The notes under the pieces are model-generated. The model saw only the letters and a program-made list of their open reading frames with translations. It did no database searches and was not told the origin of the DNA. From Lepidonotus clava (lineage: Eukaryota > Annelida > Polychaeta > Phyllodocida > Polynoidae): a stretch of 64,000 nt of DNA. The stretch lies in NCBI GenBank assembly GCA_936440205.1, contig OW387148.1, forward strand, positions 1,550,001-1,614,000, read 5' to 3'. Below, piece after piece: positions 11,865-22,870 of the stretch; position 1 is the stretch's first letter, and every line of letters starts with the position of its first letter. A program made the translations under genes and the position numbers.

Positions 11865-12800
11865 CAATACTAACTGACAACAAGGGTACTCCTTCTATGT
11901 TATACCATGGGCTCTGACTGACAACATGGGGCCTCCTTCTATGTTATATCATGGGCTCTGACTGACAAAAAGGGGCCTCCTCCCATGTTATATCATGGGT
12001 TGTGCTGCGAACTTACTGTGCTGTCCTTACTAACTGACAACATGAGTCCTCCTTCTATTTTATAGCATGGGTTCTGCTGCTAACTGACAGCACTGACTTA
12101 CAAGGAGGGTCCTCCTATGTTATAATATAGGACCTGGCTGAGAAGCAAGGGGCCTCTGCCTATGTTATAGCGTGGGCTGTGCTGCTAACTTGAAGCACTG
12201 TCCTCACTCACTGAGAACATGTAGGCTACAACATGGGTCCTCCTTCTATGTTATATCATGGGCTCAGACTGACAACAAGGGGCCTCCTTCTTGGTTATAG
12301 CATGGGCTCTCACTGACAACAAAGTCCTCTTCCTATATGTTATAACATGGGCTCTGCTGTTAACTTACAGCACTGCCTTCACTAACTGGCAACACGGGTC
12401 TTCCTCCTGTGTTATAGCATTGGCTCTACGTCCATACTAATTGACAACAAGGGGCCTCCTCCTAGGCTATAGCATGGACTCTGACTGATAACAAGGATCC
12501 TTTCTCCTATGCTATAGCATGGGCTCTGCTACTAACTCACAGCACTGACTGACAACATGGGGCCTCCTGCTTTGTTATAGCATAGGCTCTGCTGCTATAA
12601 TTCACAGCGCTGTCTTCACTTACTGACAACAAGGATGCTCCTTCTGTATGATGTCATGGGCTCTGCTGCTGACCAATAGTAACGTCTTCACCAACTTAGA
12701 TCAAGGTCCTTCTTCCATATCATCCTATAGGCTCTGCTCTTCATCGACAGCCCCACCCTTAATAACCGACAACAAGGGTCAACCTTATTGCCATCATAGT
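11865..12800 (+). repeat. Degenerate tandem array, about 44-bp unit
   Basis: Words such as CTGACTGACAACA, GGGGCCTCCT, ATGTTATAGCATGGGCTCTG and GCTAACTTACAGCACTG recur in order. Neighbouring copies are often 44 bp apart (for example GACTGACAACA at about 11,915 and GACTGACAAAA at 11,959), and some copies carry an extra insert making a roughly 85-90-bp higher-order unit. Copies differ by many substitutions, so this is an ageing minisatellite. No continuous open frame. Confidence 0.85.
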
Positions 12801-15800
12801 TCTTTTGAACCGACAACCAGTGTCTCTTTCCATGTAACAGAATTATCTAACATCACAAGTCTTTCTACTTACTTTGTGGCAAAAAAAGTCCTCCTACAAT
12901 ATACAATGCTGTAAATTTACATCGCTGCCATTTCTTATTCTGAATGTATAGCCCCATTAAGATGATCAATGTTCATGTACAGCAATGAACGTCAAACAAT
13001 GGCCCTACTGAGTCACATCATATCCAAAAGTAATAGCAACATGGCTGGCTGACTTGCAATTGTCAATTTATCATGTAGTCTTGACAACTTTACCTGGTTC
13101 TGTATAGGGTTAACGCAACAAGAATGCTGCAATTTTACATAATGTATCGCAGCGAAGAAAGTATCCAAGGTAAAAGGTTGGCAGCCTTGAGTGGCTGATC
13201 CTAGTCATTGCTATTCAATGTGTATTATCATATGTATTAGTTATGGTCACTTTTCTGTTGTCTGCTTGCAGCGTTAGGGAGCAGGTTGGGTGCAAAACAC
13301 CTCTGGGATTGGGTGCTGTTTTCAGTGTCCTGTTCAACACCACCCTGAGTAGGGTCTAATGTGTAATCTGCTCAATGGATTAGGCCATCAGGGCTGGCCC
13401 CGCCCCGACATCAATTACAACACCCTCCCATATGTCCACCTCGGGCCGGGGAGGGGGTGTTCGTAAAACAACACCTGGCCGCAGGCTGGGCCCAGCTTGT
13501 GTGGGCTTCATCCCATTGTTGGACATCATGTGTTCGCCACCCTCAAGGTGCTAATCTCCACAGATTAAAGCTGATAATCCCTGACCGCCCAAAGATCAAA
13601 CAGTACATGAGTGTCGCTGATCCAGTTACCCCTGGGAGAATTGAGGATTAACACCATGGTCCATTTCTATGTGATCTCCAAGCTGACTTTCATTAGAAAC
13701 CACCCAATTCAATCGCCACCCCCAGCGATCATTCCTGCAATTTTTTTCTCTAACTTCTCACCAACTTGGGCAGATTGTATAGACCTAGAATGCAGCATGT
13801 GAGGCTTTTACTACAGGTGTTTATATACATTTTTCGAACCATAAACAGGTTCATTTTGAGAGTAGCTTTACAACAAGTTACGTTGAGTATGTTAAACTTA
13901 ATTTGCCCTTGGGAAGATAATGCAACCTGCTGAAGCCATTTCCATGATCATTGACAAGTTCACAAATAATGTGACCAAAATTGCACTAGAGATCCTCGCG
14001 ACCTGTAACTGCAAACTAACAGTAGCACTTGGGACATTGCACAGTGGGCTTGGTCTAATCATCTTTCTAAACCACAGGGGATAAATTGCACACGGCCGCT
14101 GCTGTTTCCAATCCCTGTTTTTGGGTTGAGATCCGAGTCATGTCGTTGACATTCGATCCGCGGCACACGTGCGCCGAGACGCTATTGTTAATTCATCAAA
14201 GTCGAATTGATTTTTGGAGAGGAATGCTTGGGGCCTGTGGCTGGGCCTGTCGCCGGCCGGTGGGCCGACCCATCTGGGCCGACGAAAACAGTGCGACACC
14301 AACCCACCTTTGTGTGCAGCTGACCAGATTGGATTTGGTAGCAAACAAATCAATGTCTGTGTAGCAGCCAGGCCTATGTGTGCGCTATGTCACGGAGCGC
14401 ACATACACCGTGCGCCTCTCCCTGTTTGTACTAATCTATCCTCCCCGCCGCCCCCCGCGCACACACCATCGACGTGTCGTATATTTGTTTTCTGGAGGTG
14501 TAATGTCATAATTGAAACAATGTCACGAATATGTCATTTGAACATATGAAGAGTAGGAATGTGGGATTATTCAACTTTAAATACAAGTGATGGGTTAGTA
14601 TGATAAGTTGTATTTGTTGATAATTTGATATACTACTTAGGGCCCATCTGCTGACTGACAAATGAATTTGTACTTATCTATATTGTCAATTATACACAAC
14701 ACAACACAATGCAGGATCTACCTATTATACATCAGTATTTGATTATGATATATGCTCAACGTGGAATAGAAGCTACACCGTTGCATAAAATAAAAACGAT
14801 CTACTCTATACTCTATACTCATTTATTACAGTTTCAAAAGTATATGCTTTTTATGTTCAGACCCTTTTTATGTTCAGACCAGAAACAGACAGCAGGAAAT
14901 AAAGAAAAAGATATCTACGAACGATGTTTGATAAGAAGAAGAAACCCTTAATGGAAAAGGTTGTATAAAAACATTGCGAGTCACAATTGCGGATGTAAGT
15001 GACAAAGGTTAAGGGGGAAGTGAAGTCGTCTCCTCCTGAGCTGCAGCCCGTTAAGATCTAATCGATGCAGCCCTCCTTCGGCCTCAGAACATCCTTAAAG
15101 CACTTAAACTGAAATCATTGTAGTCTGCCGAACACGAGATATGTCTAATTATAGCCGAGCACCAATTGTGTAAGACTCTGAGTGTGCAGGCAGTGAGAGG
15201 TGCCTTCGGCCTTAACAGGGGCTGGGTGAAGTGACACTCACTGCCTTGTGACACTCGTAAAGGGTTCACCAGAGACTGAGACTTCTGTGAGATAACGACA
15301 GTCTCCTTATCAGCAAACGGGCTCCGTTCATGTATCTCCTGGAGGGTTAATATGTCCGCATTACATGCTATATCTGTATTTGCTGGAGCAGGCAGTTTTA
15401 TGAATTTCTAAGATGAAATTATGTCAATAAAGGACTGGTTGATTATCATAGTATCAGAGAAGATGGGAGTGGAATTTATAATACTTTTTACTGACATCTA
15501 ATTTTCAAGGCAGTTTTAGACTAGTGTGTCCATGAGTGAAACGTTGGCGATAATAAGAATGTTTGAATAAATTATCTAAATGGATGGAACAAAATTCCAT
15601 TTGTATAATTGGATTACAATTGATGTGAAGTGAATTAAGGAGGCTGTGAACGTTGCGCCAGGCTGGGTTGGTGATGACTGGATGTGTCTATGAGGATAGG
15701 GGTGAAGGGGGGGGGGGAGTCCCCTCTCTGATTGGATTGTGTTCATTCATTTTTTCCAAAAGTTTTTACTACAGATATACAAACAGGAGAAGAAGGACAC

Positions 15801-16939
15801 ACTGCCATGACATATGAATATTATATGTTGCTTAATAACATTTATATGTCTCAGCCACTACAGTAAAATGAAATAGGGGAAAGAGAAAACACAACTACAA
15901 CCAGGCCAGATATTCCTAATATCTATTCAATATTGGACACATTGCCACATATAATACATGTACACGTTTCACACAGAGGTGTATAGAGGTGTCCATGGCC
16001 AGTACTAGTTCTGTCCCACCTATCCCCGGTTACCAAGCCGTCAGGAGCAGGGCGGTGGTTGGGGGCCGTCCGGGCCAACTATCAGCCGATCAATCTTACC
16101 TCCGTCATTATATGGGAGAGAAAATTACCGACGATTGGTTCGCCGATGGTGGACGGCGCGCGGCAGGCCCGTCGCCACGCCGCCATAATATTTCATTACA
16201 GGGAGGGAGGTTCGCGCGCGGGATATGCATTAGGCCAGGACTGCCCTGGCCTGGTTTTGGGTACAGACGTGAACGTAGATAAAGCATTAAAAGATTAGAA
16301 AACAAATGGGTACACCAATAGAAATAAGGAGTTTTAGATATAGAAGGTCAATGGAAATGTGCAATAATGAAAAATACCACGACGTGTATGACAATATGCA
16401 CTAGGTCTGTTATCAGTGTCCCGGCTATCTTATAATCGACTTGCTTTATTTAAGTGTCATGCAACAATAATTTTGATAGTTAAGTTTTTCATATTAGGAA
16501 CATCACTAAGATATGCTGACGAGTCAAAATAAAACAAATTGATAAAAAAAAAAAAAAAACAGAGCCTAAAGTAGAAGTAACTCTTTGGTAACCGCAGTGA
16601 AAACGGCCAAGCGGTTGTGTATAGATACACGGAGTGTGTAAGAACGCGGTGGGATGCTATAGGCTCCCCAGCCAGGCCCCCATAGAGAAGGGTGGGGAGG
16701 TGGAAGGAAGCAGCGATTGTCTGCCGCAGCAGCCCTGGAGGCCTGGAGGAGGGTGTTGAATAGGGCGTCCCTGGCCCGCCGCCAGTTCTCACGGCCCGCG
16801 CCTCTGTCTCTATTGTAAGCCGAGCCTATTGTGTGGGGCTTGGATCCTTGGATCCCTGATTAGAGCCGGGATCCGGCGGGACCACGGCCACCTAGACGCC
16901 GGGCTGGGCCTGATCAGGGATCACTGCCGACATGGTTCA
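12801..16939. other. Mainly AT-rich non-coding stretch
   Basis: No gene recognised. Small items: TTAATTCATCAA (14188-14199), a TGGGCCGACCCA word (14261-14272), a 17-bp tandem duplication (14847-14880), an 11-nt G run (15707-15717) and a 16-nt A run (16544-16559) with no SINE or LINE body next to it. Confidence 0.5.
14847..14880. repeat. Exact 17-bp tandem duplication
   Basis: ctttttatgttcagacc is present twice head to tail (14847-14863, 14864-14880) without mismatch. Confidence 0.9.
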
Positions 16940-18400
16940 GCTCACATCTAGGTCAGCTGAAGCTGGACTCATACTGACTGACTCAATGTTAATGTTAAGG
17001 GTTATGGTCGTACTGACTCAATATCAGCATTAGGGACATACTCATGACAACTGACTCTATGTCAGTATTTGGACCAGACCTATATTACTGACTCAATGTT
17101 ATATTTCTAGGGCTATATTCATACTGACTCAATGTCAGCAAAAGGGCCATATTCATATCCACTGGCTATATGTCATTTTTTGGCCTAGACTTAGACTTAT
17201 TGACTCAAGGTCACTGTCAGAGCCATGTTCAATATAACTTGCTCAATTTTAGTGTAGGGCCTTATTCATACTAATTGACTCAATGTTAGTGTAGGGCCAG
17301 ATTTACACTTACTGACTCAATGTTAGTGTTAAGGCCTGAGTCAAACTAACCACCCAAAATGGCACTGTCAGGGCAAGACTTATACTAATAGACTCAATGT
17401 CAGTGCCAGGGCTGTACCCATACCAAACACTCCTCTGAATATCAGTGTTAGGGCCATTCTCACATGTACAATCACTGAGTCACTGTCAGTGTTCAGATCA
17501 AATTCATACTAATGGTAAATGGAAGCATCATCAGCTTTATGGTCATATTCCTACTTACTCAATGTCAATGTCAATGTTAGACTCAATGCTAGGATTAGGG
17601 CCATTCAGCTACAAACTGACTCAATGTTAGTGTTAGAGCGAGAACCATAGTAACTGACTCAAAGTTAGTAGTGGGACAAGAATCATGTCAACTGACTCAA
17701 AGTCAGCAATGGTGCCAGCCTCATACTATCTCACTCGATGTTATTGTTATAATTATAATAGTTTAACAGACTCAGAATAATGCCAATGTACTAAATGTTA
17801 CTGTTTTGGCCAAACTTATACTAAATTACTTAATGTAAGTGTTGGGGGCAGGCTCATACTAACAGCATTAATGTCACTGTTGGGGCATACAAGCCAACCC
17901 TTGTCAATGTTAGTGTTAGGGCCATGCTCACAATAACTAATGTCAGTGTTGGAGGCCATACTAAGTATAATCACCTTAATATTAATATTCAGGAAAAATC
18001 ATAACAACTCACTATTCTCAGGGCCTCAATTATACTTACCAATGCAATGTTTGGGTCAAACTTATACTATCTGACTCAATGCCAGGGTTATGTCATGACT
18101 CATATTAGCCAACTCAATGTCAATATGAGGGCCAGACTTATACTAAAGGGCTCAATGTTAATGTCAGGGCCATATCCATACTTACTTACCCAAGTTCAGT
18201 GTCAGGGCCAGTAACTGACTTTATGTTGTTATTGTGGTCAAATACATTCCAACTGACTCAGTGAAACTGTTGGGGCCATACTCACTGACTTATCACTATA
18301 ACGTCACTGTTAGGGTTTAACTCATAATACCTGACTCACTGTCGTTGCTGAGGTCTTATCCATGCTAAACAACTTGCTGTTATGTTGGGGATACTAACAA
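16940..18400 (+). repeat. Degenerate tandem array, about 35-45-bp unit, rich in AP-1 sites
   Basis: The core ACTGACTCAATGTTAGTG followed by TTAGGGCCATACTCATACTA repeats roughly every 35-45 bp for about 1.4 kb. Early spacings between GACTC cores are 35, 38, 37 and 35 bp. Copies are strongly diverged, especially after 17,700. Because the unit contains TGACTCA, about 15 exact TGASTCA (AP-1/bZIP) sites survive in the array. No open frame spans it. Confidence 0.85.
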
Positions 18401-20829
18401 ACACAGCGTTATGCATAGGATCGACAGAAGACAGAGTCTTACACATTTATGTCTTTGTATGTTTAGAATGATGTGTGCATACATGGATTTTTGCCTTTGG
18501 TATTTATGGGTACATAATTATTCAATCCATCTTTTTTTTGTGGCCTATTTAATGCAACTGCATTGACTTGGGGCGAATCGCATTCAATGCTGAAAGTCAG
18601 TTGGTGCCACAGAAGCGCCTTTTCCACCAAGCACCCTCTATATCCCTTCTTGGGTAAACGGAAGTTTGATTCACACTAACATCTGTCCCACCGAGGATCT
18701 TCTGTCTCTGGGTGGTCGGACAGCAGGTTGAGTCACAGGACCATCATCCCAGCCTTGTGGTTGTAAGTCAGGTTGAGTCAGAACACGTTGATCTGTCTGA
18801 CCAATCAGCTACTTTGTCTGTCTCTGGCCACTGGTAGGCTAGTCTTCTTGTAAGACCCCCTCTACAGACTACCTTTAAAGGCTCTATTATACGGACTTGA
18901 CAACGATGTGGGTGTGATATGACCATATCTTGCATATGATATCAAGTGTATGTCTATAATCTAAGGTTAAACCATTGTTTTCAAAATATGAGGATTTGTT
19001 GGCAAGTAGGTATTACCGTTTACAACATGTAGACTGTATCACTTTTTAAACAAATATAATGTGTGTTTGTATACCAAATACTCTTCTTTGTGTGATTTAG
19101 TTTTTTTGTGTGCATACATTTTATTCAATATACAAACATCAGATTTGCCTCTGTTTTTCAGTTCATTTATTTACAATCATCATTTATGGGATACTCCTGA
19201 AAACTTCTGATAATTTCTAAATGAAATCATTTGAAATCATCTTGGCCACGTCATAGACCCTACGATATTGATTTTATTGCATAAGTGAAGAAAAATGAAT
19301 AGAGCCTTAAGTCTTGTAGCTGAGTGTAGTGTTGAACCAGTGGCTGTAAGACCGGCTCGCTGTGTCTGGGGTATCTTACACCGATCTGTGCAGTCGTCAG
19401 CACTAAGAGCCCGCATGGGGCCGGACCGGCCTGACGTTATCATCTCAGTCTACTCTATAAGGGTCCGGCTACCGTGCTGACAGTGATGGCAGAGAGCGAC
19501 CCACGGCACAGATAACCTAATTGTTGTGGTTTATTTTAGGTGCGTTCTTCATGGGAAAATAACATTTGTATTTTTAATTGGTGATAAAAAAGGGTAAAAA
19601 CATATGTTTTTAACCACTGGTTACAGATGTAGGTACGGTCGTTTTATTTTTGTTCATATATATCTATAACTGAAAAATAGAGGATATTAATCTGATGTTT
19701 TCATACTTGTAATCATTCATGCATCTGAAGCTATTATTGGAGAATGCTTCAATTCTATTTCTAAAGGCCACATTATAAAAGTAATATGGAGTTGAATTCC
19801 ATTCGGTCGAGCGTGGCAGATTTATTGCGGAATGAAATGTGAGAATTAATTTCATCCACGACCCACCACTGCCTAGCAGTAAAAACCCCATCATCAGAAA
19901 TGTTGTCCCGGGGACATAGCTGGTCTCGGCTGGCTGGGTTTGATCCCCCTCAGGCTTTAATGACATGGTGCAGGCAGGTAGATGTTTCCCACTGGCTGCG
20001 TCGGCCGACCCCCCTGTGTGCAGGCCTCACCTGTGGGTGGTAGGGCCAGCACACCTGTGAGAGCGTCTCACCTACCTGGATCCGCAGGTCTTAGCACCCC
20101 CCGGGGGCAGTCTGCCACCTCCACCTCCTACCTGCACAGGTGAGCACTTTATCCTGCCCTCCAGGGTGGATGGGTGTAAGTATGAGATGGTGGGGGGGGG
20201 GGGTAAGCTACATAGGGGGGTGGCCCAGATCCCCAGGGGTATATGTGGTGGGATGACACCTCCCCTCTTACCCACCTTTACCCGTCTAACACCTTAAACC
20301 CCTGGCCCTCTTTTACCAAGTCTCCAGTCAGTGCCCTCAACCATGGTAGCGTTCTGGGTGAGAACAAAGACCCCTTCCACCCCCTACCACACCCCCCTCC
20401 CCCTCCCCCGCCGTGGCCCCGCTTTGTCCCGCAGACTACAGGAAGTCTCGCAGCGAGCACCCTAGCCCCGCGGCGACGAGAGCTGGCGAGACTAACGTGG
20501 CTCACTTCCGTTGCCGATCGGGGCGGCGGGTCGGGGCGCGCGTCGGGCGGGAATTACTGCCACGTCAGGGAAAAGTGCGAGAACTCTTAAAGTCTAGGTC
20601 ACCGTTGAGGTGATTAAAATTTCAGACCAAGGAGAAAAATCAATAGACCCTCAACCCAACAACCCTTAAAAAACGTTCACTAAAGCTGCGCATCCCTTTT
20701 CTATTCCAATGGAGATATAATCTAGACTTTCCAGGTGGAATTCAACCAGATTGGGAGTTAAGGTTTATGTGGCAGCCTTGAAAGATCTTTGTTGCTTTCT
20801 GCGCTTTCAGGAATTAAAGTGGAGTTTTT
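18401..20829. other. Non-coding stretch
   Basis: AT-rich to 19,960, then GC-rich. A 12-nt G run lies at 20192-20203. A small CpG-rich block at 20,400-20,590 carries CACTTCCGTTGCC and GGGCGGCGGG words. Short open frames here are unrecognised. Confidence 0.5.
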
Positions 20830-21260
20830 CAGCGGGATAATTAGGCCGGTAATTATCGTGTCATAACAAGTAATTACCGCGAATCGGCGTCAGTGTCATG
20901 ACCTCAAACATGTTCATTACAGATTATTACGTAACCTAAAAGCTTGGGCCGAGTAAGAATCTGAGTGAAATCTCCCTCTAAATGACAATCTCTCTAGTCA
21001 GACACACCAATCCCACACCCCCACATTTCAAACCGACTCCCAAATTGGGTATAACTGACACTTGACATGTAAATGGAAATTCTATCTGCGATTAAATATA
21101 TCGATGGTTAATTCATCAATACAGATGTAGCTCAAGATGGCTAATTAAGGGAATTGAAGAACGCTTGTTGAAAATCAATTAATGGTAACATTAATTCATC
21201 AACGGATGCATGTTATAAAATCGAGCACTTTGAGTTAATATTAATGACATTGATATAAAT
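20830..21260. promoter_or_regulatory. Homeodomain/TALE-motif-dense AT-rich segment, candidate enhancer
   Basis: Dense TAATTA-class words: GGATAATTAGG, GGTAATTATCG, AAGTAATTACCG, GGCTAATTAAGG and AATCAATTAATGG. The 12-mer TTAATTCATCAA occurs twice, 83 bp apart (21108-21119, 21191-21202). Such clustering is typical of developmental enhancers bound by homeodomain and TALE factors. That role is inferred from motifs alone. Confidence 0.4.
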
Positions 21261-21970
21261 GAATCAATATAAGTTTTTTTAAACAGTGTTTCATATTCCA
21301 TTGTAAATGATTTTACTTCAATGTGAAAGATTATCATGCATTATGAATCATTGTGCAGTAGTCGATTCACAATGCTATCAGAAATAGAGCCAACCCCTTT
21401 AATAATAGCCTACTGTTTGGGCCCACTCCCATATTGACCTAGACGACGGATTGTTTCTATTGGCGCTAAAACATTTCCTCTGATCGCGTTTCTCACGGTT
21501 TGCCTTGTTTATATTTTCCAGGGTTCTCCACCCGCTCATGACAGCCCCAGGAGTGACTCTCAAACGGATGATCTGGAGGGACAACTGCCCCCGAAGAGGA
21601 TAGAGAGCAGCAGGAGGAGTGTGTTGGGTAGTGTGTGTGTGTGCTGGAGGGGAGAGGGGGGTGGCTGGTAGGGCTGGTGTTGTTGCATGGTGTGATGAAG
21701 ATGCCCTGGAGCGGTCTACCCTCCGCCACCACCCACCACCCTTACCACCACCTCCTCCTCCCGGCGCCCTGCCTGGCGCGGACCCAAGTACAAGCAGCGA
21801 CTGTTTCATTATGTTAAACCTATTGTATCATTGGTGCAATCTGATCCCGCCTGGAGAGGGAGCGGAGGTGCCGGGAGGAGGCGAGGGGGGTAGGGCTGGG
21901 TAGGGGCAGGGAGGAGGAGGAGGTGTGCGTGGGAACGCTGCCCCGGGGAGGGGAGCCTACTGGAGGAACA
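21261..21970. other. Flank of the minisatellite
   Basis: AT-rich to 21,520, then GT/GA-rich (21,620-21,670) and CCACC-rich (21,725-21,765) simple sequence leading into the G-rich array. Open frames on both strands are low-complexity. Confidence 0.5.
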
Positions 21971-22870
21971 GGGAGGTGTAGGGAGGGGTAGGGAGGGGTA
22001 GGGAGGGGTAGGGAGGGGTAGGGAGGGGTAGGGAGGGGTAGGGAGGGGTAGGGAGGGGTAGGGAGGGGTAGGGAGGGGTAGGGAGGGGTAGGGAGGGGTA
22101 GGGAGGGGTAGGGAGGGGTAGGGAGGGGTAGGGAGGGGTAGGGAGGGGTAGGGAGGGGTAGGGAGGGGTAGGGAGGGGTAGGGAGGGGTAGGGAGGGGTA
22201 GGGAGGGGTAGGGAGGGGTAGGGAGGGGTAGGGAGGGGTAGGGAGGGGTAGGGAGGGGTAGGGAGGGGTAGGGAGGGGTAGGGAGGGGTAGGGAGGGGTA
22301 GGGAGGGGTAGGGAGGGGTAGGGAGGGGTAGGGAGGGGTAGGGAGGGGTAGGGAGGGGTAGGGAGGGGTAGGGAGGGGTAGGGAGGGGTAGGGAGGGGTA
22401 GGGAGGGGTAGGGAGGGGTAGGGAGGGGTAGGGAGGGGTAGGGAGGGGTAGGGAGGGGTAGGGAGGGGTAGGGAGGGGTAGGGAGGGGTAGGGAGGGGTA
22501 GGGAGGGGTAGGGAGGGGTAGGGAGGGGTAGGGAGGGGTAGGGAGGGGTAGGGAGGGGTAGGGAGGGGTAGGGAGGGGTAGGGAGGGGTAGGGAGGGGTA
22601 GGGAGGGGTAGGGAGGGGTAGGGAGGGGTAGGGAGGGGTAGGGAGGGGTAGGGAGGGGTAGGGAGGGGTAGGGAGGGGTAGGGAGGGGTGTGGAGGGGTG
22701 TGGAGGGGTAGGGAGGGGTAGGGAGGGGTAGGGAGGGGTAGGGAGGGGTAGGGAGGGGTAGGGAGGGGTAGGGAGGGGTAGGGAGGGGTAGGGAGGGGTA
22801 GGGAGGGGTAGGGAGGGGTAGGGAGGGGTAGGGAGGGGTAGGGAGGGGTAGGGAGGGGTAGGGAGGGGTG
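21971..22870 (+). repeat. 90-unit G-rich decamer minisatellite
   Basis: Ninety consecutive 10-bp units of GGGAGGGGTA fill exactly 900 bp. Nearly all copies are identical; variants sit at the first unit (21971), a small cluster at 22681-22710 and the last unit (22861). Each unit carries a G3 and a G4 tract on the plus strand, so any two neighbouring units can supply the four tracts of a G-quadruplex. Because 10 is not a multiple of 3, the minus strand reads as the same Tyr-Pro-Ser-Leu-Pro-Leu-Pro-Thr-Pro-Pro cycle in every frame without a stop, giving long spurious open frames. The plus strand meets TAG in every frame. Confidence 0.97.

Noticed and set aside
16544-16559. Poly-A run as the tail of a SINE, LINE or processed copy
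   Set aside because: No RNA-derived body, open frame or target-site duplication is visible next to it.
11865-18400. Regular repeats that might suggest a CRISPR array
   Set aside because: Units are degenerate and tandem without unique spacers, and the setting is a eukaryotic genome.
18550-18566. Resemblance to miR-33
   Set aside because: Only a short TGCAACTGCATTG similarity; no matching mature sequence or hairpin of miRNA shape.
21971-22870. Interstitial telomere repeat
   Set aside because: The unit is GGGAGGGGTA, not TTAGGG or a simple variant of it.
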